The notes beneath the pieces are model-generated. The model searched no databases. It was given only the letters and a program-made list of their open reading frames with translations, and was not told where the DNA came from. A program made the position numbers and the translations under genes. DNA of 64,000 nt from the NCBI GenBank assembly GCA_964402505.1, contig CAYOCP010000003.1:62001-126000 (forward strand), written 5' to 3'. This DNA comes from SLRI01 sp964402505 (GTDB lineage Bacteria; Pseudomonadota; Alphaproteobacteria; Geminicoccales; Geminicoccaceae). Below, in pieces: positions 26,047 through 34,761 of the stretch. Every line of letters begins with the position of its first letter. Position 1 is the first letter of the stretch.

Positions 26047-27197
26047 GCCAGGGCTCCGTCATCCGCGTGGGTCTCGTCGGCAGCGGCTTCATGGGTCGCA
26101 GCCACGCCATCGCCATGCGCACCGCACAGGCGGTCTTCGAGCTCGAGCGGCCGCTTCTGCCGGTCGTCCTCGCCGATGTCGACGAGGCGACGGCGGCCAA
26201 GGCCGGTGCCGCGCTCGGCATCGAGCGGACGACCGGCGACTGGCGCTCGCTCGTCGAGGACAAGGAGGTCGATCTCGTCGACATCACCACGCCGAACGTC
26301 TTGCACGAGCCCATGGCGATGGCCGCGATCGCCAGGGGCAAGCCCGTCTATTGCGAGAAGCCGCTCGCCCCCGACGCCGCCACGGCCTGCCGCATGGCCG
26401 AGGCCGCCGAGGCGGCGGGTGTCGCCACCTTCGTCGGCTTCAACTATGTGAAGAACCCGCTCGTCCGGACGGCCCGCGCCATGGTCGAGGGCGGCGAGAT
26501 CGGCGAGGTCTGGAGCTTTCGCGGCATCCATGCCGAGGACTACATGTCCGATCCCGCCTCGCTTTGGACGTGGCGGCTCGATCCGCGCGGCGGCGCCGGT
26601 GCGGTGGCCGATCTCGGCAGCCACATCATCTCGCTGGCACGTTTCGTCGTCGGTCCGATCACCGAGCTCACCGCCGATCTCTCGATCAAGGTGGCCGAGC
26701 GGGAAACCGCCTCGGGCGAGCGGCGGCGGGTCGAGGTCGACGACGAGGCGCGCGCCCTCGTCCGCTTCGCCAATGGCGCCAACGGCACGCTCGAGGCCTC
26801 CTGGATCGCCACCGGCCGCAAGATGTACCTGGCTTTCGAGCTCACCGGCTCGAAGGGCTCGATCCTGCTCAACATGGAGCGGATGAACGAGCTGCGGCTC
26901 TACATCCGGGGCGGCAGCGCCGGCCGCGAGGGCTATGTCGAGATTCCGGCGGGGCCGGCCCATCCCGACTACGCTTCCTTCTGCCCGGCGCCCGGCCATC
27001 AGCTCGGCTTCAACGAGATCAAGGCGATCGAGGTCAAGGCGATCGCGGAAGCCATGGCGGGGGGGCCGGCGTTCCGGCCGGACTTCCGCGAGGCGGCGAT
27101 GATCCAGGCGACGGTCGACGCCATTCTGCGCTCGGCCGGCGAGCGGCGCTGGGTGAGGGTGGAGGAGCTCCTGCCCGAAGGCTTCGGCACGGATTGA
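26043..27197 (+). CDS. Gfo/Idh/MocA-family oxidoreductase
   Basis: An NAD(P)-dependent sugar or inositol-type dehydrogenase, 384 aa, starting at an ATG that overlaps the previous stop (ATGA). The N-terminal Rossmann motif is VGLVGSGFMGRSHA; GKPVYCEKPLAPDA carries the conserved EKP lysine, and the C-terminal substrate domain includes a GAVADLGSHIISLARF segment with the family's Asp and His. Members oxidise myo-inositol, glucose, or other polyols. Together with the two upstream enzymes it probably completes a sugar-acid catabolic module; no transporter or regulator lies alongside to name the substrate. Confidence 0.9.
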   Translation: MSQGSVIRVGLVGSGFMGRSHAIAMRTAQAVFELERPLLPVVLADVDEATAAKAGAALGIERTTGDWRSLVEDKEVDLVDITTPNVLHEPMAMAAIARGKPVYCEKPLAPDAATACRMAEAAEAAGVATFVGFNYVKNPLVRTARAMVEGGEIGEVWSFRGIHAEDYMSDPASLWTWRLDPRGGAGAVADLGSHIISLARFVVGPITELTADLSIKVAERETASGERRRVEVDDEARALVRFANGANGTLEASWIATGRKMYLAFELTGSKGSILLNMERMNELRLYIRGGSAGREGYVEIPAGPAHPDYASFCPAPGHQLGFNEIKAIEVKAIAEAMAGGPAFRPDFREAAMIQATVDAILRSAGERRWVRVEELLPEGFGTD

Positions 27198-27367
27198 GCC
27201 CGGACCAGCTCTTCGGCCTCGTCGCCCTTCTGGCGATCCTCGCCTGGCTCGCCCGCTTCCACCTTCCGGCCCGTCACCGCCGGTCCATGGAGCGCCTCGC
27301 CATGGCGCTGATCGCAGGCGGCATCCTTCTCGCCCTCGTCTTCACCTTCCTGCACTTCGCCGGGTGA
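27194..27367 (+). CDS. Small two-span membrane protein
   Basis: A 57-aa hydrophobic protein I do not recognise. It starts at a TTG overlapping the upstream stop codon (TTGA), suggesting coupled translation. Two membrane spans (FGLVALLAILAWLARF and LAMALIAGGILLALVFTFL) are joined by a basic loop containing RHRRSMERL. The codon use matches its neighbours, and the GC-rich frame stays open only in this short stretch, so it may be real, but the evidence is limited to hydrophobic pattern and coupling. Confidence 0.5.
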   Translation: MSPDQLFGLVALLAILAWLARFHLPARHRRSMERLAMALIAGGILLALVFTFLHFAG

Positions 27368-27379
27368 ACGCGGGCTCCG

Positions 27380-28060
27380 TCAGCCAATGGCCGGCACGCC
27401 GAAGAGCCAGGGATGCAGGGCGATGAGGAGGACGTAGAGCAGGAGGGCGGCGCCGAGGCGGACCCAGCCGATCTCGGCCCAGACGAAGCGCTGTCGTCCC
27501 TCGAGGATGGCGGCGAACGGCACGAAGGACGTGCGCTGCACGAAAACGCCCCACCCCGGCGCCATCTCGCGCGATCGCCGCTGGTCCAGGGAGACGGCCC
27601 CGCCCAGGGCGAGGACGGCGAAGGCGCCGAAGAAGACGATCGAGGCGAGATCGAGATTGGCCAGGAGATGGCTGAGCGCCCAGAGGGCGATGCCCCACAT
27701 CAGGGGATGGCGGGTCACCCGGAGCATGCCGCGCGCCGGCTCGGGCGCGTCGGGGTCGGGGGTCTGGCCCACCGCGGTCGGGTTGGGCTGCGAGAGGGCG
27801 GTGACGAGGAGCAGGAGGGCGATCGGCATGAGCAGAAGCGGCAGGCCTCTGAGCCAGAGGCCGCCATGCGCCAGGGGCACGGGCGGGGCGTAGCGATAGG
27901 CGATGATGAGCCAGACGAGGCCGACGACCGAGACGAGGGAGAAGAGCAGGCGATAGATCCGCTCGCCGACGCGCTCGATGAGCTCGCCGCGCAAGGGCGT
28001 GGCGGCGATGCCGATATGCGTTCCGATGAAGAAGAGGGCAGCCACGACGACGTCGTTCAT
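27380..28060 (-). CDS. NnrU-family membrane protein
   Basis: A multi-span inner-membrane protein, 226 aa with five to six hydrophobic segments. The visible NnrU/isoprenylcysteine-methyltransferase-like signature is VTRHPLMWGIALWALSHLLAN, and an N-terminal FFIGTHIGIA segment is usual in the family. NnrU was named for a link with nitric oxide or nitrite reductase expression in denitrifiers, but no denitrification gene is nearby, so a specific role is not inferable. It is convergent with the small membrane protein upstream and divergent from the cyclase gene. Confidence 0.85.
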   Translation of the reverse strand: MNDVVVAALFFIGTHIGIAATPLRGELIERVGERIYRLLFSLVSVVGLVWLIIAYRYAPPVPLAHGGLWLRGLPLLLMPIALLLLVTALSQPNPTAVGQTPDPDAPEPARGMLRVTRHPLMWGIALWALSHLLANLDLASIVFFGAFAVLALGGAVSLDQRRSREMAPGWGVFVQRTSFVPFAAILEGRQRFVWAEIGWVRLGAALLLYVLLIALHPWLFGVPAIG

Positions 28061-28236
28061 CTATCTGCTCTTTATCTGCTTGCCGGCGGTCGGCGCCCGG
28101 CGGGCAGGGCCCTCCGGCGACCGATGCCCCGCGTGTCGGCCGGCATTGATGGGCTACCACTTACGCAGCCAAAGGAAAACCGCATGCGCCCGGTCCCCGC
28201 GGTTTGATCCGGCATCCGGCGAGAGCGGGACAGGGG

Positions 28237-29985
28237 ATGAGGGGCGTGCGCCTCGCGCGGCCGGGCTGGCGCAGGATCCGGCTCGGCTCCGGCCTCGTCC
28301 TCATGGCCTTCGCCACGACGCACCTCCTCAATCACGCCTTCGGCCTCGTCTCATTCGAGGCCATGGACCCGGCGCGTGCCTGGCTCGGCTTCTGGCATCG
28401 GCCCCTGGTCTGGCCGATTCTCCTCGCTGCCTTCGTGCTGCACATCCTGGCAGCGCTCTGGTCGCTCTACGAGCGCCGCAGCCTGAGGCTGGCGCTCTGG
28501 CAGTATCTCCAGATCGCCTCGGGCGTCCTGATCCCGCTGTTTCTGGCGCTTCACTACATGGGCAGCCGCGGCGTCTTCCAGGCGCTCGGCATTCCGATCG
28601 GCTACGAGTTCGAGCTCTTCGCGCTCTGGCCGGATCACGCCTGGCGGCAGTCGATCCTGCTCGTTCTCGTCTGGCTGCACGGCTGCGTCGGCGTGCATTA
28701 TTGGCTTCGGCAGCGCGGCTGGTACCGGCGAATGGCGGGGCCGCTTCTGGCGCTGGCCGTGCTCCTGCCGTCCCTGTCGCTCACCGGCTTCATCGGCGCC
28801 GGACGCGAGCTTCGCGCCCGGGCGGCGGCGGAGCCCTCCTGGCTCGAGGCGCTGGCCCGGGCCGAGCGCTGGCCGGAGGATCCCGCCGCCCTCGATTTCG
28901 TCCATCGGGGCGAGCGGCTGATCCTCGCCGTCTTTCTCGCCCTCGTGCTCTGCACCCTCCTGGCGCGGACCGTCCGTGCCCTCTGGCGGGAAGGGCGCAA
29001 CAGCTTCGCCGTCACCTATGCCGGCGGGCGGCGGGTGCGGGCCCCGCGCGGCACCAGCCTGCTCGAGGTCAGCCGGCTCGCCAGCATCCCGCACGCCTCG
29101 GTCTGCGGCGGCCGCGGCCGCTGCTCGACCTGCCGGGTCAGGATCACCAGCGGCGCCGATGCCCTGCCGCCGCCATCGCCGGCCGAGGCGCGGGTCCTGC
29201 AGCGGCTGGGTGCCGCGCCCGACATCCGTCTCGCCTGCCAGACGCGGCCTGCGGGAGATGTCGAGCTGGTCCTGCTGATGCCGGCCGAAACGACGGCGCG
29301 GGAAGCGCTTCGGCCCATGAACCCGGGGCAGGGCGTGGAGCGCGAGGTCGCGGTCCTGTTCGCGGATCTTCGGAGCTTCACGCGGCTGAGCGAGGGACGC
29401 CTGCCGTTCGACGTGGTGCATCTGCTCAACCGCTACTTCAGGACCATGGGCGCCGCCATCGACGGGACGGGCGGCCATGTCGACAAGTTCATCGGCGACG
29501 GCATCATGGCGCTCTTCGGGCTCGACACCGATCCCGGGACCGCCGCCCGCCAGGCGCTTCGGGCGGCGCGGTCGATGGGCGAGGCGCTCCATCGGTTGAA
29601 CCTCGAGTTCGGGAGCGAGCTGCCGCAGCCGCTGCGCATGGTGATCGGCCTGCATCTCGGCACCGCCATCGTCGGCGAGCTCGGCTACGGCCGCAGCACC
29701 ACGCTCACCGCCATCGGCGACGCCGTCAACGTCGCGAGCCGCCTCGAGGGGGTGGCCAAGGAGCAGAACGTGCCGTTCGTCGTCTCGACCGTCCTGCTCG
29801 AGCGGGCCGGCATTCGCGTCGAGGCGCTGCCGCACCAGGAGGTGGCGCTCCGCGGCCGGCACGAGCTTCTGCCGGTCGTCCCGTTCGCCAGGACCGACGA
29901 GCTGCCGACGGTGCCGGAGTCGGCAGCACCCCGCTCGCTCGCGGCACGTCTCTTCAGCCGTCCGCCGCCAACTGCTGTCGGATGA
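28237..29985 (+). CDS. Membrane adenylate cyclase with 2Fe-2S ferredoxin domain (CyaC-like)
   Basis: A 582-aa signalling enzyme predicted to make cAMP from ATP. Residues about 15-245 are a six-span anchor resembling succinate dehydrogenase subunit C, with histidines at 29, 33, 54, 69, 106, 148 and 154 that could bind haem. A ferredoxin domain follows with C290, C296, C299 and C334 (adrenodoxin-like C-X5-C-X2-C). The class III cyclase has metal Asp 377 and 421, adenine-selecting K417 and D495, and N498/R502. The start is the ATG at 28237 after CAGGGG. S. meliloti CyaC, a redox-controlled cyclase, has a diheme anchor of this type. The extra ferredoxin implies a second redox input. The 3' end overlaps oxyR by 32 nt, tail to tail. 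Confidence 0.9.
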   Translation: MRGVRLARPGWRRIRLGSGLVLMAFATTHLLNHAFGLVSFEAMDPARAWLGFWHRPLVWPILLAAFVLHILAALWSLYERRSLRLALWQYLQIASGVLIPLFLALHYMGSRGVFQALGIPIGYEFELFALWPDHAWRQSILLVLVWLHGCVGVHYWLRQRGWYRRMAGPLLALAVLLPSLSLTGFIGAGRELRARAAAEPSWLEALARAERWPEDPAALDFVHRGERLILAVFLALVLCTLLARTVRALWREGRNSFAVTYAGGRRVRAPRGTSLLEVSRLASIPHASVCGGRGRCSTCRVRITSGADALPPPSPAEARVLQRLGAAPDIRLACQTRPAGDVELVLLMPAETTAREALRPMNPGQGVEREVAVLFADLRSFTRLSEGRLPFDVVHLLNRYFRTMGAAIDGTGGHVDKFIGDGIMALFGLDTDPGTAARQALRAARSMGEALHRLNLEFGSELPQPLRMVIGLHLGTAIVGELGYGRSTTLTAIGDAVNVASRLEGVAKEQNVPFVVSTVLLERAGIRVEALPHQEVALRGRHELLPVVPFARTDELPTVPESAAPRSLAARLFSRPPPTAVG

Positions 29986-30859
29986 GGCGGGCCAGCGCCT
30001 GGAGCTGCTCCGGGCGCGGGAAGGTGCGGCGCCAGACGAGGACGAGGCGGCGCGAGCTGTCGGCGCCGGACAAGGGCTTCGCCACCACGGCACCCGTGCC
30101 CTCGCCGGAGCCGGGGAAGGGCGCGCGCAGGGCGAGCTCGGGCAGGACGGCGAGGCCGTAGCCGAGGGCCACCATCTGGCGGAGCGTCTCGACGCTGCTC
30201 GCCTGCACCCGGGGCGCGGGCTGCAGGCCGAGGCGGCGGCAGACGAGCACCGTCTGGTCCTTGAGGCAGTGGCCCTCCTCGAGCATCAGGACGGGAGCGC
30301 CGGCGAGGGAGGTGGCGCTGTCGGGCCCGAGCAGCGCCGCCTGCTCCGGCGGCGCGGCCAGCATGAAGCGCTCGCGCAGGAGCTCGGCGCGCTGGAGACC
30401 GGGGTCGTCGATGGGCTCGGAGACGATTGCGGCGTCGAGCGCGTTGTCCTTCAGAAGCGCCAGGAGGCGGACGGTCATCGCCTCGCGCAGATGGGTCTCG
30501 AGGCGGGGATAGGTTCTCTGGATCACCGGCAGGATGCGCGGCAGGAGGTAGGGGCCGGCGGTCGGGATGACACCGAGCCTGAAGAGGCCGACGAAGGCCT
30601 CCGCACCTCGAGCGGCGAGGTCGCGCATCTGCCGCACCTGCTCCTGCACCTGGCGGGCGCGGGCGACGATCTCGGCGCCGATGGTCGTGGTCAGGGCACC
30701 GCGCGGGCTGCGCTCGAAAAGGGTGGCGCCGAGCTCGGCCTCGAGCTTTCTCACCTGCATGCTCAAGGTCGGCTGGCTGATCCGGCAGCGATCGGCGGCG
30801 AGGCCGAAATGGCCGGTGTCGGCCACCGCGACGAGGTAGTCCAGGTCCCGGAGGTTCAT
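29954..30859 (-). CDS. oxyR: Hydrogen peroxide sensor OxyR (LysR family)
   Basis: A LysR-type regulator of the peroxide response, 301 aa. The winged HTH is at the N-terminus (residues about 15-50, AADRCRISQPTLSMQVRKLE). The redox cysteines are both present at C198 (EEGHCLKDQ) and C207, nine residues apart, as in E. coli OxyR C199/C208, which form the sensing disulfide. The gene is divergent from katA with a 180-bp AT-rich gap, the classic arrangement for a regulator controlling its own neighbour. It probably represses or activates katA and itself according to peroxide level. Confidence 0.93.
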   Translation of the reverse strand: MNLRDLDYLVAVADTGHFGLAADRCRISQPTLSMQVRKLEAELGATLFERSPRGALTTTIGAEIVARARQVQEQVRQMRDLAARGAEAFVGLFRLGVIPTAGPYLLPRILPVIQRTYPRLETHLREAMTVRLLALLKDNALDAAIVSEPIDDPGLQRAELLRERFMLAAPPEQAALLGPDSATSLAGAPVLMLEEGHCLKDQTVLVCRRLGLQPAPRVQASSVETLRQMVALGYGLAVLPELALRAPFPGSGEGTGAVVAKPLSGADSSRRLVLVWRRTFPRPEQLQALARLIRQQLAADG

Positions 30860-31039
30860 CGCGTCCCATGGGTTTCATCTATCGTGACCATCAATACTAT
30901 CGATTGGCTCTATTGCCTACCCTATGCTAGAGAGGTTCCAGCATGGCCGGGGCGCATGCCGCCGCGGCCGGGGAGACCTCGCGTCCGGTCGGCGCCCGAC
31001 CGATCAGCGAGCGCCACAACGGAAAACGAGGGGGAGCCG
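30860..31039. promoter_or_regulatory. oxyR-katA shared control region
   Basis: A 180-bp gap between divergent oxyR and katA. Its oxyR-proximal half is AT-rich and contains four CTAT elements (30879, 30897, 30910 and 30922), resembling the ATAG/CTAT tetranucleotides of OxyR operators, though spacing is not the ideal ten-base period. A TATGCT near 30923 could be a -10 for katA. Regulation is inferred from layout; no footprint can be drawn. Confidence 0.55.
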
Positions 31040-32512
31040 ATGAGCGACCGTCCGATTCTCACGACCACCGCCGGCAATCCGATCGCCGACAACCAGAACA
31101 GCGCCACCGCGGGGCCTCGCGGCCCAGTGCTGTTGCAGGACTACCAGTTGATCGAGAAGTTGGCGCACCAGAACCGCGAGCGCATTCCGGAGCGCCCGGT
31201 GCACGCCAAGGGCTGGGGTGCGCACGGCACGCTGACCATCACCCACGACATCACCAAGTACACGCGTGCCGCGCCCTTCGCCAAGGTCGGCAAGGCGACG
31301 CCGATGATCGCCCGCTTCTCGACCGTGGCCGGCGAGCTCGGCGCCGCCGATGCCGAGCGCGACGTGCGCGGCTTCGCCCTCAAGTTCTACACCGAGGAGG
31401 GCAACTGGGATCTGGTCGGCAACAACACGCCGGTCTTCTTCGTGCGTGATCCCTACAAGTTCCCGGACTTCATCCACACGCAGAAGCGCCACCCGCGCAC
31501 CAACCTGCGCTCGCCCAAGGCGATGTGGGATTTCTGGTCGCTGAGCTCGGAGAGCCTGCATCAGGTGACCATCCTGATGTCCGATCGCGGCCTGCCGACC
31601 GATGTCCGGCACATGAACGGCTACGGCTCGCACACCTACAGCTTCATCAACGCGCAGAACGAGCGGTTCTGGGTGAAGTTCCATTTCAAGACGATGCAGG
31701 GCCACCGGCACTGGACCAATGCCGAGGCGGCCGAGGTCATCGGCCGGACGCGCGAATCGACCCAGGAGGATCTCTTCGGCGCCATCGAGCGGGGCGACTT
31801 CCCGAAGTGGAAGATGCAGGTCCAAGTGATGCCCGAGACCGACGCGGAGAAGACGCCCTACAACCCCTTCGATCTCACCAAGGTCTGGCCGCACGCCGAC
31901 TATCCGCCGATCGACGTGGGTGTGCTCGAGCTCAACCGAAATCCGGACAACTACTTCGCCGAGATCGAGCAGCTCGCGTTCGCGCCCTCGAACATCATTC
32001 CCGGCATCGGCTTCTCGCCGGACAAGATGCTGCAGGGCCGTATCTTCTCCTATGCCGACGCGCATCGCTACCGGCTCGGCACGCATTACGAGGCGCTGCC
32101 GGTCAACCGGCCGAAATGCCCCGTCCACCACTACCACAAGGACGGGCCGATGCGCTTCTTCGACAACGGCACCAAGCACCCGGACGCCTATTATGAGCCC
32201 AACTCGTTCGGCGGTCCGGCGCAGGCGCCGAGCTATGCCGAGCCGCCCTTGCGCATCTCGGGCGATGCCGATCGCCACGATCACCGCGCCGGCAATGACG
32301 ACTACACGCAGCCGGGCAATCTCTTCCGGCTGATGAGCGCCGAGCAGCAGGGCCGGCTCTGCCAGAACATCGCGGCTGCCATGGGCGGCGTGCCGGAGAA
32401 CATCGTCCAGCGCCAGCTCGCCCACTTCTACAAGGCCGATCCGGCCTACGGCGAAGGTGTGGCGAAGGCGCTCGGCGTCACCTTCAATCCCTCCGCCATG
32501 GCCGCCGAGTAG
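31040..32512 (+). CDS. katA: Monofunctional haem catalase (small-subunit type)
   Basis: A cytoplasmic catalase converting hydrogen peroxide to water and oxygen, 490 aa, the small-subunit (clade 3-like) size. The catalytic His 55 is in VHAKGWGAHG, Asn 128 in LVGNNTPVFFVRD, and the proximal haem Tyr is in the RIFSYADAHRYRLG motif. The ATG at 31040 follows GAGGGGGAGCCG. Its divergent neighbour oxyR almost certainly controls it, and a strong terminator follows the stop. Confidence 0.97.
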   Translation: MSDRPILTTTAGNPIADNQNSATAGPRGPVLLQDYQLIEKLAHQNRERIPERPVHAKGWGAHGTLTITHDITKYTRAAPFAKVGKATPMIARFSTVAGELGAADAERDVRGFALKFYTEEGNWDLVGNNTPVFFVRDPYKFPDFIHTQKRHPRTNLRSPKAMWDFWSLSSESLHQVTILMSDRGLPTDVRHMNGYGSHTYSFINAQNERFWVKFHFKTMQGHRHWTNAEAAEVIGRTRESTQEDLFGAIERGDFPKWKMQVQVMPETDAEKTPYNPFDLTKVWPHADYPPIDVGVLELNRNPDNYFAEIEQLAFAPSNIIPGIGFSPDKMLQGRIFSYADAHRYRLGTHYEALPVNRPKCPVHHYHKDGPMRFFDNGTKHPDAYYEPNSFGGPAQAPSYAEPPLRISGDADRHDHRAGNDDYTQPGNLFRLMSAEQQGRLCQNIAAAMGGVPENIVQRQLAHFYKADPAYGEGVAKALGVTFNPSAMAAE

Positions 32513-32533
32513 GCGGGGCCGGCGCGGCGGCGG

Positions 32534-32564
32534 AAGCCCCCGGCACCTCGGGTGCCGGGGGCTT
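32534..32564 (+). terminator. Terminator after katA
   Basis: A perfect 14-bp stem (AAGCCCCCGGCACC and GGTGCCGGGGGCTT) with a TCG loop, followed by TCTC, 21 nt after the katA stop and 22 nt before the convergent GMC gene's stop. It can serve both genes. Confidence 0.85.
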
Positions 32565-32586
32565 TCTCATGCGTGCCGAAGCGGGC

Positions 32587-34155
32587 TCAGAGGGTGCCCT
32601 GCCCCATCTGCTCCGCCAGGTGGTCGGCCTGACGGATGGCGAGGGCGACGATCGTCAGGGTCGGGTTCTCGGCGGCGCTGGTGGTGAAGACGCTGCCGTC
32701 CGAGACGAAGAGGTTCGCGATGTCGTGGCTCTGGCCGAAGCCGTTGACCACCCCGTCGCGCGCTTTCTCGCTCATCCGGTTGGTGCCGAGATTGTGGGTC
32801 GAGGGATAGGGCGGCACCTCGATGACCTCGGCGGCGCCGACCGCCTCGTAGATCGCCCGCCCCTGGCGGAAGGCGTGCTCGCGCATGGCCACGTCGTTGA
32901 CGTGGTCGTCGTAATGCACCTTCGCCACCGGCATGCCGTGCTGGTCCTCGAGGGTGGGATCGAGGGTCACGGCATTGGTCGATTGCGGCATGTCCTCGCC
33001 GACGATCCACATGCCGGCCATGTTCGTGTAGCGGTCCATCCTTCGGGTGAAGGAGCGGCCCCAGGCGCCGGGATCGAGGAAGGCCGCCATGAAGGGCACG
33101 CCGAGCGAGATGGTCTCGAGCTCGTAGCCGCCGGCGAAGCCGCGCTCCGGCCGGTGCTCGACCTCGTCCTGGACGATGCCGGCCATGGTGGTGCCGCGAT
33201 ACATGTGGACCGGCTGGTCGAAGACGCCGTAGACCGAGCCCGTGGTGTGCCGCATGTAGTTGCGACCGACCTCGCCCGAGCTGTTGGCGAGCCCGTCCGG
33301 GTATTTCGCCGAGGCGGAGTTCAGGAGCAGCCTCGGGCTCTCGATCGAGTTGCCGGCGACGCAGACCACCCGTGCCGCCTGGTGCTGCTGGTTGCCGTCG
33401 GCGTCGACATAGACGACCCCGCTGACCTTGCCGCCCGCATCGTGCTCGATCCTGAGGACGTGCGCCTGGCTCCTGAGCTCGCAATGGCCGGTCTCGACGG
33501 CGGCCGGGATCTCCGTGTAGAGCGTCGACCACTTCGCACCCATCTTGCAGCCCTGAAAGCAGAAGCCGAGCTGCTGGCAGGCATTGCGGCCGCCGCGCGG
33601 TGCGCTGTTGATGGCCATCCGGCCGGTGTGCACCTTCCGGTAGCCGATGCGCGTGGCGCCGTTCCACATCACCTTGAAGTTGTTGTTGCCCGGCAGGCCC
33701 GGAATGCCGTTGGTGCGGGTGACGCCCATCTTGTCCTCGGCCCTGGCGTAGTAGGGCTCGAGGTCGGCGAGCCGGATCGGCCAGTCGAGCAGGGCGGCAC
33801 CGGCAATGTCGCCGTAGCGGCTCCGCGCCTCGAGCTCGTGCTCCTGCAGACGCAGCGAGGCGCCGGCCCAATGGGTGGTCGTGCCGCCGACGGTCTTGCA
33901 GGTCCAGGCGGGCAGGTTGGGGAAGTCGCGGGCCACCCGCCAGGAGCCGGAGGTGGTTCTGGGATCGAGCCAGGCGAGCTGGCCGAAGCTCGCCCATTCG
34001 TCGTTGACGAAGCTCTCGATGCTCTGCTCCGCGCCCGCCTCGAGCAGCACGACGTCGATGCCCTTCTGCGCCAGCTCGTTGGCGAGCGTGCCGCCGCCGG
34101 CACCGGAGCCGATGATGACGACGACGCCGTCGTCGTCGAGATCGTAGGTGGTCAT
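32587..34155 (-). CDS. GMC-type FAD dehydrogenase, large subunit (gluconate 2-dehydrogenase-like)
   Basis: Flavoprotein subunit of a membrane-associated polyol or sugar-acid dehydrogenase, 522 aa. The N-terminal FAD motif VVVIIGSGAGGGTLANELA is followed by LLEAGAE. The catalytic His is H454 in HNLGTNRMS, with N497 in AENPTLT as the second active-site residue. The small-subunit gene overlaps its start by 4 nt (ATGA), which supports a two-component gluconate-2-dehydrogenase-type complex. No cytochrome c subunit gene lies nearby, so the electron acceptor is open. The signal for export is on the small subunit only, consistent with co-export by Tat. Confidence 0.88.
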   Translation of the reverse strand: MTTYDLDDDGVVVIIGSGAGGGTLANELAQKGIDVVLLEAGAEQSIESFVNDEWASFGQLAWLDPRTTSGSWRVARDFPNLPAWTCKTVGGTTTHWAGASLRLQEHELEARSRYGDIAGAALLDWPIRLADLEPYYARAEDKMGVTRTNGIPGLPGNNNFKVMWNGATRIGYRKVHTGRMAINSAPRGGRNACQQLGFCFQGCKMGAKWSTLYTEIPAAVETGHCELRSQAHVLRIEHDAGGKVSGVVYVDADGNQQHQAARVVCVAGNSIESPRLLLNSASAKYPDGLANSSGEVGRNYMRHTTGSVYGVFDQPVHMYRGTTMAGIVQDEVEHRPERGFAGGYELETISLGVPFMAAFLDPGAWGRSFTRRMDRYTNMAGMWIVGEDMPQSTNAVTLDPTLEDQHGMPVAKVHYDDHVNDVAMREHAFRQGRAIYEAVGAAEVIEVPPYPSTHNLGTNRMSEKARDGVVNGFGQSHDIANLFVSDGSVFTTSAAENPTLTIVALAIRQADHLAEQMGQGTL

Positions 34156-34724
34156 GGCTGGACTCCCTCCCCGTAAGCGACCGGCGGGCTCGCCTCACGG
34201 TCAGGCTCGATCAGCCAGCCGGCATCCTGAAAGCCGCGCCAGACGTAGCCGCCATACTCGTAGGAGGGGCCCTCATAGCCGAAATGCCGCCAGACGAGCG
34301 GGTTGTTGTAGAAGTGGAGGACGACCGCACCCCGCACCTTCTGGAAGAAGGGATCGGCCTGCATCGCCTCCAGGACCTCGGTCTGGCTGCCCGGCGAAAG
34401 TGCGGTGAAGGGCAGGCCGAGCGCCGCGTCCAGGCGGTCGCAGCCTCGGGCGAGCAGGGTGGCGATCGCGGGATCGTCGCCGGCATCGCCGTCCAGCGCC
34501 TCGACCACGACGGCGTAGTACATGTCGCCCAAGGCGTCGTGCGGGTAGAGCGCTCGGCTCATGGCGAGGAGCGTCTCGGCCATGCGCGCGTCCAGATGGT
34601 CCAGGGTCATGGCCCAGGACCGCTCCGCGTCGGTGAACATGACGGTGCCGGCGGTCCCGGCCACCAGCACCGCCTGGCCGGTTCGCTCGAGAAACCGCCG
34701 GCGGTCGAGAATCATCTTGGTCAT
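34152..34724 (-). CDS. Gluconate 2-dehydrogenase subunit 3-like, Tat-exported
   Basis: A 190-aa small subunit (gamma chain) pairing with the GMC dehydrogenase. It starts with a twin-arginine signal (DRRRFLERTGQAVLVAG, with RRRFLE matching the Tat consensus), so the assembled complex is probably carried folded to the periplasm. The mature portion includes LLAMSRALYPHDALGD and a C-terminal WRHFGYEGPSYEYGGYVWRG stretch usual for the family. It overlaps the large-subunit gene, and glyoxalase lies 37 nt upstream in the same direction. Confidence 0.85.
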   Translation of the reverse strand: MTKMILDRRRFLERTGQAVLVAGTAGTVMFTDAERSWAMTLDHLDARMAETLLAMSRALYPHDALGDMYYAVVVEALDGDAGDDPAIATLLARGCDRLDAALGLPFTALSPGSQTEVLEAMQADPFFQKVRGAVVLHFYNNPLVWRHFGYEGPSYEYGGYVWRGFQDAGWLIEPDREASPPVAYGEGVQP

Positions 34725-34761
34725 TGGCTGCTTGCTCCCTGGGTGACGAAACCGGCCCGGC

